Assembly: GCA_025642065.1 (NCBI GenBank)
Contig: JAODUP010000675.1
Span: 145,001 to 209,000 of the forward strand
Length of the DNA stretch: 64,000 nt
Source of the DNA: Paralvinella palmiformis
Taxonomy: Eukaryota; Annelida; Polychaeta; Terebellida; Alvinellidae
Direction: 5' to 3'
The notes beneath the pieces were generated by a model that saw only the letters and a list, made by a program, of their open reading frames with translations, was not told the DNA's origin and made no database searches. The position numbers and the translations under genes were made by a program. Positions 14,391-26,199 of this stretch are shown piece by piece. Each line of letters begins with the position of its first letter. The first letter of the stretch is position 1.

Positions 14391-14880
14391 TCATTTTTGT
14401 ACGTTGGCTTAAGTGTAAATTTCTTATATATTTACCTGTGCCAGTACTGCAATAACAAGAACATTAGGTTACATTCCATAAATGCATGATTCAACATTTT
14501 TGGGACCTATCAACGAACGATACTTGAAATAACAATCTCCCTCGGAGGTTTCGAAAATGAGAAATATCAACATGGCACTAATAAATTATCATTTGTTTCT
14601 TCTTTAGATAACTAAATATATAAATAATTGTCCGAATAGTGTTAATGGTAACGGGCCTTACCGTACCACAAATAAAACAATAACAATATTTAGTAGGTAT
14701 TAATAAATAACAATGATGGTGGAAGCAAGTCGACTTCTGTTAGAATAAATGACCAATTGTTCCATGATTATATCACGGATACTCTATTTACCTTTATGAT
14801 GGGAATGGTCGGTAGCTTTCACAAGGAATATTGTGGTTATATCTTTTCCTAATCTGTGCCTGTGTTCCCTAATGAAAACA

Positions 14881-14883
<3 letters not shown>

Positions 14884-14936
<53 letters not shown>
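14884..14936. repeat. (TA)n microsatellite at the 3' break of copy A
   Basis: About 26 TA units, placed where homology to copies B and C ends. Confidence 0.95.
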
Positions 14937-14942
<6 letters not shown>

Positions 14943-15127
14943 TATTGAATATATACGACATCTCCATATTAATAATTTCCTAGTATTATATAAAATTAAA
15001 TTTACAGCAAACATACAAATATTTCTTAAGATTCTTAAAACCCATTAGCCTATTTATAATATATATAAACCAATTTATTAACGTCAAAATGTGTTTGCGT
15101 TACATGAGTTAAGAATATGTTTTAATA

Positions 15128-15214
15128 CTGTTTAAATGTAAAGTGCTTTAGAGCAATTCAAATTTAATAAGGCGCTATATAAAATATTAATATTATTATT
15201 ATTATATTATTAAA
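15128..15214 (+). repeat. LINE-type 3' tail fragment
   Basis: An AAAGTGCTTTAGAGC block, then GGCGCTATATAAAATATT and an ATT-rich end. The same arrangement ends the LINEs at 7.4 and 24.8 kb, so this is a very short 5'-truncated insertion on the plus strand. Confidence 0.6.
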
Positions 15215-15356
15215 TAAATATAAAAGGCAGTTTAATACAAAACTTCGAAAAAGTAATTAGGCTTAAAACTGTGTATTGCTTGATAACCTGTGAGTGGAGT
15301 GACTAACGACACAAATTGTTATTGAGACGGAAAGCATCAAATAAAAATAACAATTA

Positions 15357-15357
15357 C

Positions 15358-15398
<41 letters not shown>

Positions 15399-15450
15399 GT
15401 GTATGTGTGTGTGTGTGTACGTATGTATATGTGTGTGTGTGTGGGGGGGT
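15357..15450. repeat. (CT)n-(GT)n compound microsatellite
   Basis: About 17 CT units, followed by interrupted GT units and a short G run. Confidence 0.95.
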
Positions 15451-15801
15451 TCCAAGAAAGTATCTTCAGTGCTAGACTAGAAGTTCTAATGCTGTCAATT
15501 GCAATAATGCCCTAGCATAAATTAAGGAACGTAATGTTGTGAAGGAAAGCCTACATTACCTTAAAAATGCATAACGTTAGGTATATGTCATAGAGCAGTT
15601 TACGTTATGGCTTTTGGAACCAATAATGATAGTAAGGCGGGGCGGAGTATGTCTGTACACGTTTTATCTTTAGTTGTTGTCAATTATTTTAAAGTGACTG
15701 GTAACACAATTATTACTTGCCATCATTCAATTTTGTGCCATACATCTGTGTGGCCAACCTGAATTATTCTCATTTACTTGTTACTAAGGTTTCTTCAAAG
15801 A

Positions 15802-15803
<2 letters not shown>

Positions 15804-15843
<40 letters not shown>

Positions 15844-16028
15844 ATTTGTCACTCAAACCCTCTTTCTCAATCTTTCTCACTCAATCAGTCTCTCTCATTC
15901 TGAACCTCCACCCCGTCTCCCTTTCTATCTATCCATCTATCTATCTATCTATCTATTTATCTATCTATCAATATATCTTTTCATCTATCTAACTATCTAT
16001 ATATCTATATATCTCTATCTCTCACTTT

Positions 16029-16073
<45 letters not shown>

Positions 16074-16091
16074 GTGTGTGGGGGGGTTTTT

Positions 16092-16150
<59 letters not shown>
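15804..16150. repeat. Compound microsatellite: (TC)n, (ATCT)n, (TA)n, (GT)n
   Basis: Four simple-repeat tracts follow each other: TC at 15804-15840, ATCT-type at 15922-16020, TA at 16031-16071 and GT at 16097-16149. Frames across it translate to Ser/Leu, Ile/Tyr or His/Thr runs and are not genes. Confidence 0.95.
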
Positions 16151-16217
16151 TTGAATTTGTACGTAATTGTTTACTGAATAAATATTTCATATTATTTCCT
16201 ATTTCAGGAAAAGCGTT

Positions 16218-16258
16218 GGAATAATTTCATAGAATTCGATAGAATCATATTTTCTTTC
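16218..16258 (+). repeat. Short repeat shared with 58885-58921
   Basis: A block of about 35 bases centred on TTTCATAGAATTCGATAGAA recurs almost exactly at 58.89 kb, just before long-repeat copy C. Confidence 0.7.
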
Positions 16259-16439
16259 TATCATTTATGCCAATACATTAAATTGTTATCTGATAGGCTA
16301 ATCCACAAAACGTTGTGTCTTTGCTTATGTGGAAAACGGCAAATAATGTGTTTGTAAAAACATGTAAGTTATCTAAAAGACAATTTTTATTTATCAGTGA
16401 AAGCAACGTTGAACAGGTGTGTTTTAGAACAGGTTTAAC

Positions 16440-16555
16440 ATTTTCGAATCGAAGCATTTTCTAATGTATCCCGGCAACCTATTCCACAAAGTGGGGGCTG
16501 CAACACTAGATGAACAATCACCATATGACTTGAGCCGAGACACTGGCACCTTCCC
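16440..16555. repeat. Possible LINE 3' region fragment
   Basis: The phrase TATTCCACAAAGTGGGGGCT, followed by GCAACACTAGATGAACAATC, resembles the 'front end is a poorly placed structure' segment often found in 3' regions of invertebrate LINEs. There is no protein evidence. It ends at the CT-rich tract. Confidence 0.3.
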
Positions 16556-16739
16556 CCTCTCTCTCTCTCTCTGTGTTTCGCTCTCTTTGTGCCTCTCTCT
16601 CTTCCGCTCTCTCTTTCTCTCTCTCTCTCTCTGTTTCGCTCTCTCTGTCCCTCTCTCTCTCCCGCTCTCTCTTTGTTTTTTTCTCTCTCTCTTCTCTCTC
16701 TCTCTCTCTGTTTCGCTCTCTCTGTCCCTCTCTCTCTCC

Positions 16740-16802
<63 letters not shown>
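16556..16802. repeat. Impure (CT)n tract, about 250 bases
   Basis: CT/TC units with CGCT, TGTCCC and TTTT interruptions, including a near-duplicate section (TGTTTCGCTCTCTCTGTCCC occurs twice). The Ser/Leu-rich and Arg/Glu-rich long frames across it are simple-repeat artefacts. Confidence 0.95.
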
Positions 16803-17240
16803 CCGACTGTGATATTATGCCTCCCTAGACATAATCTAGTATGTTATCTCATTGTGACATCTTATTCTGACCTTTACACTCGAAGATCAGTCATTTCTAG
16901 AGAAATGGTAATAAAAGAGGCAATTGAGTTAGTTTATCGCAACAATACTGACTCCCCCTTCGCTGGTCCACTTCATCGTAAATGCAAGTTCTCTTTTCAT
17001 TAAAGGAATATTACCTCGTGACAGCACCCGCTTACCTCTATATATTGCAGCATTTTTATTTCGAGGAAGTCTCTCTCTCGCAGTACAATTGATGTGTTAT
17101 TACACCGCTGTGGCTTTACGACTGTATGTAGGGGATTAACGGGTCAGAATGATAGATAAGAGGGCACTACTTTAATCAAAGACTTTATAACGAATTAGCT
17201 AAACAACACATTTCACTTGCGTATTTTCTAAAATTAAACA

Positions 17241-17400
17241 TATATGTTAATTTTTCCAAAGGCACAATTTAAATACATGTTCTACATGCAAACACCTTCT
17301 TGAAATAAAATAGCCTATGTTAAATATCGTATATAAACAATTGATTTTTAAAGGTAACCGCAGAAGATACATTTACAGACACGCAATACCAGACTCAAAT
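17241..17400 (+). repeat. 160-bp inverted repeat, left arm
   Basis: The reverse complement at 18742-18900 matches at roughly 93% by eye, with only substitutions and small differences. The inner block carries AAAGGTAACCGCAGAAGATA in both arms. A hypothetical frame on the minus strand (17348-17632) runs partly through this arm and has no recognised domain. Confidence 0.9.
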
Positions 17401-17854
17401 TTATTAATATCCCGTTTTTTTTTGGTCTCAAAACATAATGTGGCGAGGTAGTGAATGCCATTTGATTAATTAAATATAGATAACTTTCTACACTATAAGC
17501 ACACGTCCGTTTTGATCTATTATTACGTGAATGCAAAATGCTGCACCCTAGAGAGCAGAATGGCTGATGCCAATAACTAGCATTCCAGTAATGAACAGGC
17601 AGCTGACTTATACCAAAGTAAGATGCTGCCATTATCTATGCAATAAACTAGCTTTATGGACTCTTTAGTTACCATTTTTCATGTAAGTAGTGATTTAAGA
17701 GTTAAAAGATGTCCGTAGGAGCACAGCTTACTAAATTCTACCTCGCTTCTGATACACTGTTGAATCAATGTTGATTCAATATGTTTTACAATAAGGTTTG
17801 ATATTATATTATAATACGTCGATCTATGATATTTAAGATATATACAAAAACATT

Positions 17855-17857
<3 letters not shown>

Positions 17858-17898
<41 letters not shown>

Positions 17899-17980
17899 TG
17901 AGCGAACACAATAGAAAGAGAGAAAGATATATAGAGGAGAGAGAGAGAGAGGAGAGTGAGAGAGTAGTGATAGCTAAAGT
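17858..17980. repeat. (GA)n tracts
   Basis: A pure GA run at 17858-17896, then interrupted GA to 17972. Confidence 0.95.
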
Positions 17981-18046
17981 GATACTGACCAATGCAATAA
18001 TAGATTGACAGGTTCCCTTACACCACACGCAAATGCACAAGCACAT

Positions 18047-18193
<147 letters not shown>

Positions 18194-18612
18194 AGTGATG
18201 CATATTTAGTCATTGCTCAAATTACATGGACAAATATAGAGGAAAAGAACGTTTCCACGACGTCCCTTTGATCATATGGAATATTATGGATTATGTGTCG
18301 AGAACATGGTTCTTTCTTCGTCAGGATGTATAGGCATTAATTCGAACATATGTCGCTTTTTAAACCAGGAAATAGCTCCTCAACTAGCATATTGCTAATA
18401 ACGTGACAATTGCTGAAGGATATATGAAAATACTCCAAATTTGCCAATAATCTTACAAAACCTTTCCAATACTGGATTAAGATTTTGGTGATGATTTATT
18501 ATGATAGATGATTATTTCGGATCTGGTTGAAGCAGATGTAGAACTCATCAAACAGATTGATCTATCTATCAGTCATATGATTATATTCAACTTACTGGTC
18601 TACATGTCTAAC

Positions 18613-18614
<2 letters not shown>

Positions 18615-18684
<70 letters not shown>

Positions 18685-18691
18685 TATATAG
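18615..18691. repeat. (TA)n microsatellite
   Basis: About 35 TA units, ending in two ATAG variants. Confidence 0.95.
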
Positions 18692-18741
18692 ATATACTGC
18701 ATCATTCAACGAGTTCTGCTGCATCAGTATTTATTTGTACT

Positions 18742-18900
18742 ATTTGAGTCTGGTATTCCGTGTCTGTAAATGTATCTTCTGCGGTTACCTTTAAAAATGA
18801 ATTTGTATATGCGATATTTAACGTACGCTATTTTATTTCAAGAAGGTTTTTGCATGTAGAACATGTATTTAAATTGTGACTTTGGAAAAATTAACATATA
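18742..18900 (-). repeat. 160-bp inverted repeat, right arm
   Basis: Reverse complement of 17241-17400. The two arms flank about 1.34 kb that holds GA, CT and TA tracts. No transposase or recognised terminal motif was found. Confidence 0.9.
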
Positions 18901-20765
18901 ATGTAGTCGCTTAGGTTTCTATGATCGAAATAAGGTAGGCCATTTTAATAATATAAAAATTAAACGAAGTCATTTAACACTATTATTATAATAACTGCAG
19001 CATGAACATTTTAATATTATTGTTAACTGTAGTGATAAAATGGCTGTAATTTATTCACCAATAAGACATAAGTTATATATGGTAGTTGTTATATTGGTCA
19101 ATTACAACGATTAACATTAAATCTTAATTTAGTTATACATAACTAAAAGCAATCTTAGTCCGTGTTCTTGTTGAAATAAGTGTTGATCCAATAACGACGG
19201 AGGAGTTCAGAAAAATAATATATCCAAATTATCAGTGGAAAAGCCTTTTTTATCAATAATATAAGTTGTTTTGGATAAGTTGTTTTCATATATTAAATAT
19301 GAGCATTTAAAATCAGTTTTCAGATTCTTATTGATATTGATATATCCAGCGAAGACGTGTATTATGAACGTTACACGTAGGATGATGCTGATGTTATCAA
19401 GTCATATTAATTATTATAAATGATAAATGATGATTAACATATAAACCTGATCCCGTAATATACTGAAAATTCAGACCGATTGCTTATTCTGCAAGTTTAG
19501 TAATATACCATATTGTGACCTCTAGATTGAACCCTTAGTAATATTGAAACATTTGAACGAATGTAGACAAACACCTGTCACATATGTCGACATTTGTACA
19601 TACAGTATATTGGCTTTATTTTGACTTATTGTAGAAAGAATTTATTCCAGCATTCATTTTACTTTTTTTTCCACCACATTTGTTTTCGAACTCCCTCGCC
19701 TCAAGTCAGCGGGGGGGTGTTTTGTTTGTTTGGGGGTCTTTGGATGATGGTTTGTTTATGTGTTTGTGAGGGTGTGTGTCTTAGCACTCGGGTGCCTTCA
19801 TATTTGATAACATTGATAACTTTACGATGTGCAAGACAAGCTGTGATAGCGTTCGAAAGCTTAAACCCTCAAATTTAGAAGCAATCATCCGAACTGAAAG
19901 AAGAACAACAGACAAATATAAATTGTATATTAAGACGATTTAAATGTTTACATCAAAACCGACCTTCCGGTTTCATAAATAAAACGACTGCACTATATAG
20001 TGGTTAGTGAATATATTATTGCTCTATCTAACAGGTCTTTATCGTGATAAAGTATATGAGTAAAACACGATTAACGGAAATTGTCGATATTAGCAGTATG
20101 GAAATAGGTAATAATTTGTGATTAAATGAGTATTTACATCGTTAACAATATAGTGCACACTGCTGATATTATTCCATGGAAACACACACCATTATTACCG
20201 TGATGGTTTCATGACTCTCCTCAGCTAACCATTTGATTCTCTTTGAACGATATTTAATTTATAGCGGAATGTGTATGCCGTGCTGACTGATGGCAATATT
20301 AGAGTGCTGAAGTTATACACATAAAGTAGCAATTTAATATCAAAATGCACACATGTTGATAGATATCAGTACCCAACTGGGCCCGCGAGACAGGACTGAC
20401 TATTCATAAGCATGACTTACGTGGCTAACAATTGCAGCCCCGGCTGTTAATATCTGCATATATGTGATTACATTTTCCATGTATTTTAATTTGTTAGCGA
20501 TTATTATATTAATTTTTATGAACTGATCTGTAGAACAATTACTATTAAAAGCTTATCTATTATTTTATTAGAAATTCTATATTTTGAAGAAGGATGGTAA
20601 TTACTTAATATAAGGCTAATAACCTGGAATGCTATAATGATAACTAATCCGGTTTGATTTCTGAACACTTGCAGCAACCCGAAAGAATAATAAAACATAC
20701 TATTTTCAAAATTAAAAATTATTTTAAATGATACTAATGGCAATTCTATGTTTAATACATAATTG
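18901..20765. other. Gene-free AT-rich stretch
   Basis: No frame with a recognisable domain. The frame at 19594-19878 crosses a G/T-rich patch and resembles nothing I know. Confidence 0.6.
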
Positions 20766-20918
20766 ATACTGACTGACTGACTGACAAACTGATAAACTGT
20801 CTGACTGACTGACTGACTTGACTGACTGACAGACTAACTGGTTGACGGCTAACTGACTGACTGACTGACTGACTGAAATTGACGGACTGAATGACTGACT
20901 GATTGACTGAATAAATAT
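20766..20918. repeat. (GACT)n tetranucleotide array
   Basis: GACT units with AAACT and GGTT variants over about 150 bases. Confidence 0.95.
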
Positions 20919-20954
20919 ATATAATATATATATACATATTATAATAGAATAATA

Positions 20955-20999
20955 TGATTAATATAATATATATATATATAAATATATATATATATATTA

Positions 21000-21038
<39 letters not shown>

Positions 21039-21046
21039 ATAAAATA

Positions 21047-21112
<66 letters not shown>
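20955..21112. repeat. (TA)n array with short unique islands
   Basis: Three TA runs separated by TTAAATTT-like islands. The right run is about 29 units. Confidence 0.95.
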
Positions 21113-21116
<4 letters not shown>

Positions 21117-22899
21117 TTTTTAATTTTGTGTTTGGTTTTATCTGAAGATTCTGACACTCTTTCGCGAACTCTTTGGCATAAGGTTAACTGCTTAGAAACT
21201 ATTAGATGATCCATTCAGCAACTGCCTTATATATGTTCTATGACATATATGCCTCATTGTGCATGCAATGTACTATATACTACTGATACGTGTATTAATC
21301 AGATTCCGGAAATGAAAGATTAAGTATTTTCAATGTCTCCTGAAATACCATGTTGATAGAAGAATAGCCCATATCTTTGTCTTAGTTAATAAAAATGTGT
21401 AAGGACATTCTGATTTTATTATTGTCTGTATTTTTACGATATTGGTTCTCCTTGGATGCTTTGATCCCTTTTTATGTTGTTCATCTATCCTTGGTGTATT
21501 AAAGAAGTAGTAGTCTTCTTGGCACTCCGCAAATTAAATGTTCATCTATAAGGTTGCTCAATCTTTTATTACAGACATCTACGTGGATCAGTAAAATCTA
21601 GTGTACCCAATACCAAGAAAGAATTATTGAGATCAACGAGGAAAATAACCTTGTTACATGATCAGTATGTCTGAATTAAATCACTTTAGACGAAATATAT
21701 TGGTTCCGTAAAGGAATAAAGCAATACCGATAACAAGTTAGACTTAGATACACCACTGATTAAATAATCAACTTTATTTAAGATGATAAGATATAATATT
21801 TGATCATGTCTATGTTGGTTGTCTTTTGCATATGTCGGCTGAGATTGGTTGATAGGAGAATATCAATCATTTGATAGGTATACGAATTCCTTTATGAATC
21901 CCAGAATAAATTGAAATAATTGAAATGGTGCCCTTGCTTTTATCTTCAGAATGAGCTATTATATAGTACTATCATTAATTCATTACACTCGATAAATTAT
22001 TGTATCTTAAAAATACGTGTATGAGTGCCACATAATATATTCAATCTGAATTATTTTATATCTTAATATTTATGTTTACACAATCAGTGCAATTGGCTAT
22101 GTGTATATAACAGCGTATATCTTTGCAAACAGATATATCAATTTATCTATCGCTGTAAACTATTTGCGCAATGTCAACTGAGCAACCTACAAATGCGCTA
22201 AATTTCATTTAGCGCAACCCTTGACTCAGATACCCGTTGATACAAATTAACACATAAACTAGGACTTCCAAATTGGTAACCTTTGTTAGTGATATATTCA
22301 AACCTAATAGAATACAACATATTTGTTCTTAATGTATTAAAAACGCTTTTACCTGTTATCTACCTCACCTGCATGATTATCTATTATCAAGAACTGATAA
22401 ATAAAAGTGATTAATTGAATGAAACAGGAAATGTCAGGTGTCAACCTTTTTATCTATCGATTTCCATTATCCAAATATTTCTTAATTTCAGGTAAAAGGA
22501 ATAGCAGTTATCTAATTATGTGAAATATACGGAATACTTTTCTGTAAAGTAGAGCCCATAATGGGACCTTTATAGGTCTTTATAGTGTCAAGTAAAAGTA
22601 TTTACCTAGCCCTAGTTAAATAAAGGTTTACATCCAACGCAACTCGATAAAATACGAACACAAATAGCAAATTTAATATTACCAATCTGTTCTTGGGGAG
22701 GTAGTAAGTACACCATGGGCTTTATTTAATTACCATTATCACGAGCAAATTAGATATATACATAAGCTAATATATTTCTGAAAGACTTTAGCAGCTGGTA
22801 GATTAAAGTTGTGAACTGGCAATGAGACTGGGCTATAATTACGTCCGTTTGGGGAAGAGCTATACAGGTTTTTGTAAGTGACAATTAGGTCACACCTGC
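21113..22899. other. Gene-free AT-rich stretch
   Basis: Nothing recognised on either strand. There are no open frames above 60 codons. Confidence 0.6.
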
Positions 22900-22990
22900 G
22901 AGAAGCGGCAATATATCAGACGAGTGGCAATATGTAAGAGAATCGGCAATGTGTAAGTGAAACGGCAATATGTAAGAGAAGCGGCATCAA
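22900..22990 (+). repeat. Degenerate ~19-bp tandem repeat, about 4.5 units
   Basis: Units of the form CGGCAATATGTAAGAGAAG recur with single-base changes. No spacer or repeat regularity like a CRISPR. Confidence 0.75.
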
Positions 22991-23775
22991 CAATACCGTC
23001 TTTCAAAGCTTCAGTTTCTAGTAAAGAGCAACATCCCTTAAGTCAAAGATAAATATTTAATAGTCTAAAAGACCCAATTTAATATTATATGCTGCAGCCA
23101 AGAGAAATTTGAACACGGACGCACTGATGTACACAAATGAAATATATCACCGTTTATATTTCTCAAATTAACTTATAGCATATAATTCCTTTAAGTTTAG
23201 ACGTTAATAATCCCACTGTTACTTTCAAACGTAGTTCTAGGACGTTGTCTAGAGAAGAAAAATAACTGACTTGTTAACAGATTGTCTGCAGCGGTTTATG
23301 TTAGTATAATTCATTTTCAGATGTAGAACGTTTTATGTTGAATAGCGTTAGGGATGGATGAATGTCATGTAGCAAAACACTGGAACATTTTAGGCCATTC
23401 AGTGTCCAGAATAGTGTTATCAAGTACAGGATAGCGTGAAAAGAATATTTTCAGCCAGTGATTATATCGATGCTAAATTCACAATAACTGTATCAAGATA
23501 TAGTCTTTGTGTTACAATCCTTGGTTTTGTGTAATTGTGAACGGTTGCAAAAATATCAAGTCGCAAAGATAAAGATAAGTTTCATAGAAGTTGGTCATGA
23601 AGTAATATATATATGACGTTCGCTACCAAGGAAAATATATCAGTCATCAAACCACAACTTTGCCTCACACAAATGTTGCACACCTACGCCCCAGTTCCTT
23701 ATAGGCCTCCATCAAAGCCTTGAAAATATGATTTAGCAAATGTATATTCTTTGTTATTCTAAACAAGTAGTGTAA
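22991..23775. other. Gene-free stretch
   Basis: No recognisable structure. Confidence 0.55.
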
Positions 23776-23866
23776 CACACACACACACACACACACACAT
23801 GCACACGCACATACACATACACATACACATACACACAAACACACCCACATAAACACTCACACACAC
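23776..23866. repeat. (CA)n microsatellite, interrupted
   Basis: About 12 pure CA units, then CACATA-type units. Confidence 0.95.
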
Positions 23867-24842
23867 CATCTTATTGAACGGTATTGTGAACCTTTCGACG
23901 CAGAATGGAGTTTTCATTCTCAGTTCCGCCATACTTGGCAAAAGTACTATTGGAAGAATTCCATATTGATTTCTAATCTTTATCTAACTGTTCTTCATTT
24001 AAGTTGGAAAACGTATTAATATTTTCGTTATAATATCGATGTATTCTGCCTATGTTTAATCGCTATTCAAAAATATGTATTAATTTGGTTCAGTAAAGTA
24101 CATATTCACAATATTTAAGGACCGGGTTACATGCAACTAGTACATATATGATGTCATCAGTTCTACATCAATTACTCCATTCACACGTGCATACTTACAT
24201 ACACACCTGGACACACAAATATATACCTATCTAAATACATACATCAATATATACATACACTCGTATATGTATAAAATGCACTGATATTTACATACATTCA
24301 ATTAAAATATGCAACACCTGGACATGCATGACTGCAATCATTGTAATCTTTGGTAAAGTCAAATGAACAATTGAAAGATGAATGAGATGTTATATAGGGC
24401 ACCTCTTGGTTCGAATATAGCTGTTCCCAATCTAGATATACAGAAGTGATAAAGATCGCTAATTGGGGGTTGGAAGTGCCAGTTAAAGCACCAGAAGATG
24501 ATATCTTTATGTAGGAAGTTTTAACATATAACGTTTAACTTCTGTTGTAAGAATTCACGTGTTACGATACATATTAAATACTTAGATTAATAAAACGAAG
24601 CGGATATTTTACTTAATCTAAGCATTTCATTAATAAATCGTTACATTGATTTGGGATTTAATCATGCTATATACAATGAGTATTCAAAATATAGATTCAA
24701 GTATGCAATAATTTCGTTACGTCTTAGCAGTTTCCTATCTGAAAAACTAAATATAGTTATAACCAGTCAACTCTTGAAACATAGTAAGTGTAATTGTAGT
24801 GCATTGTCTATGAAAATAAATTGATCCAGAAATAAAACATGC

Positions 24843-25318
24843 AATTATTATTATTATTATTATTATTTTTTATTATTATTATTATAAAAGCATTTTATAT
24901 AGCACGATATATAATTGGACTACAATTAACCTAAAGTGCTTTACAGATACAATATGTAGTTAAACATGTACCAAGTATAGACATACAGAAGGGCTTTGCC
25001 ATAATCAAGGCGGGATGTAACCAAGGAGTTGAGTAGCGTTTTGCAGGCATCTGTTGTTATGAACTGGAGGATGCAGCCAATGTTGCGTATCTGGTAATAA
25101 CAGGCCCTGGAAACAGCATTGACCTGTTTGTCCATGGTAAGTGAGCTATCCAGGTACACCCCTAGGTTCCTCACAGAATGCACAGCGTTAACAACATAAT
25201 CACCAACTGTTAGATGGAACTCCTGAGTTTTCTTAACTCGGTGCCTTGATGAGAAAACAATCAGTTCAGTTTTATCCTGGTTTAGTTTCAGCATATTGGA
25301 ACTCACAACCATGCACAA
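24843..25318 (-). pseudogene. LINE (CR1/L2-type) C-terminal fragment with (ATT)n tail
   Basis: Minus-strand frame of 125 codons with KLNQDKTELIVFSS near the start, then VRNLGVYLDSSLTMDKQ and YYQIRNIG. These are the same post-catalytic RT blocks as in the 7.4-8.5 kb relic, so the family is the same or close. Reading breaks into non-homologous sequence after LDYGKALLY. The 3' end is an AAAGCACTTTAGG block, a GTGCTATATAAAA motif and an AAT-rich tail (24843-24885). Upstream of 25318 the RT core is missing. The copy is short, 5' truncated and non-functional. Confidence 0.9.
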
Positions 25319-26043
25319 TTTCAGAAAAGAATGACACCGATATCCAACACAATTTGTGTAAATACAGAGAGTGAGTGGGAGCGGCCTGTTTAAGAGCTCT
25401 AACCAAACACAAATTATTCTGTAAGGATAACGTCATGATTTGGCAAGTTACCACAACACATCTGAAGGAGAGGTGGGAAGGTTGGATTTCTCTAAAATAA
25501 GTAGTTAGCTTCCAACATTTTCTTTTTCAACCTGGAATCAGTTCCAATTATGACATATTGTAATAATCTCAATAATCTCAAAATTATGTCCGAATGTTAA
25601 TGCTTTACATCAGAATTGAAATAATCGGATGTTTCTAATACTATCTATAGCAGCCACTACTTCTTTCTCATACAAACGCTATTGGCTAACTGTAGCTAAC
25701 AAAAGTGCTACAATAAACAAAAGATTGAAACAGATAATGTTTAAATAACGTCATTGCCAATTCCACAGCCTCTTTGAAGTAACGACCCTGTACATTACAT
25801 ATAATCTACTTGTAATATAAAATAGTCTTCCCGTCCACAAGTGGCTTGGTTCGTTCCAGGGAATTTATAAATAATCAAGGATGAAAATAATGCCTAGAAA
25901 CATATTTTTCCATTATGATCACAAATCACAACATCGCAGCATCTAATTTTGTCTTTTACCTTAATGATAAAACCCAGCGATTTTAGCCATTCCCCATCCG
26001 GCATTTAATGGAATGTTTCTGCTGCCGGGGGAATATGAGGGAA
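25319..26043. other. Gene-free stretch
   Basis: No domain seen. The small minus frame at 25272-25454 overlaps the LINE end in another frame and is not supported. Confidence 0.55.
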
Positions 26044-26081
26044 TAAGGAAATAAGAAGGGATATCCCTTCTTATTTCCTTA
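26044..26081. repeat. Perfect 38-bp palindrome
   Basis: The 19-base half TAAGGAAATAAGAAGGGAT is followed directly by its exact reverse complement, with no spacer. It is centred on a GATATC site at 26062/26063. Confidence 0.97.
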
Positions 26082-26199
26082 AATGTTGTATACATATGAA
26101 ATAAAATATAATTTGCTGTCGGATAACAAAATAAGTACCATATATCTCAGACATTTCTCAGGTAGAATGTTTGGTTGTTACAAACATACACTATGATAC

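Larger units (their letters stand above)
10015..14885 (+). repeat. Long direct repeat, copy A
   Basis: This segment aligns collinearly with 30050-34605 (B) and 58970-63700 (C) on the same strand. Shared landmarks: a LINE-type tail near 10190, an ATG-initiated frame at 10389, a TAAATACCTGTATTTTG block at about 12668, a (TA)n at 13561, a (GT)-rich tract at 14150, and the GGTAGCTTTCACAAGGAATA block at 14810. Copy A is the most diverged (roughly 80-85% by eye). It lacks the 3' terminal 700 bases found in B and C, and a (TA)n lies where homology stops. It carries an expanded TAG tract not seen in B. Family not recognised. Confidence 0.85.

Noticed and set aside
16435..17003. Long plus and minus frames (up to 179 codons) across the CT tract
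   Set aside because: They translate to Ser/Leu or Arg/Glu runs dictated by the dinucleotide repeat. Flanking codons show no domain.
17348..17632. 94-codon minus frame near the inverted repeat
   Set aside because: No recognised domain. Its C-terminal part is just the repeat arm.
22900..22990. Repeated CGGCAATATG units considered as a CRISPR or operator array
   Set aside because: No spacers and degenerate units. No gene nearby to regulate.
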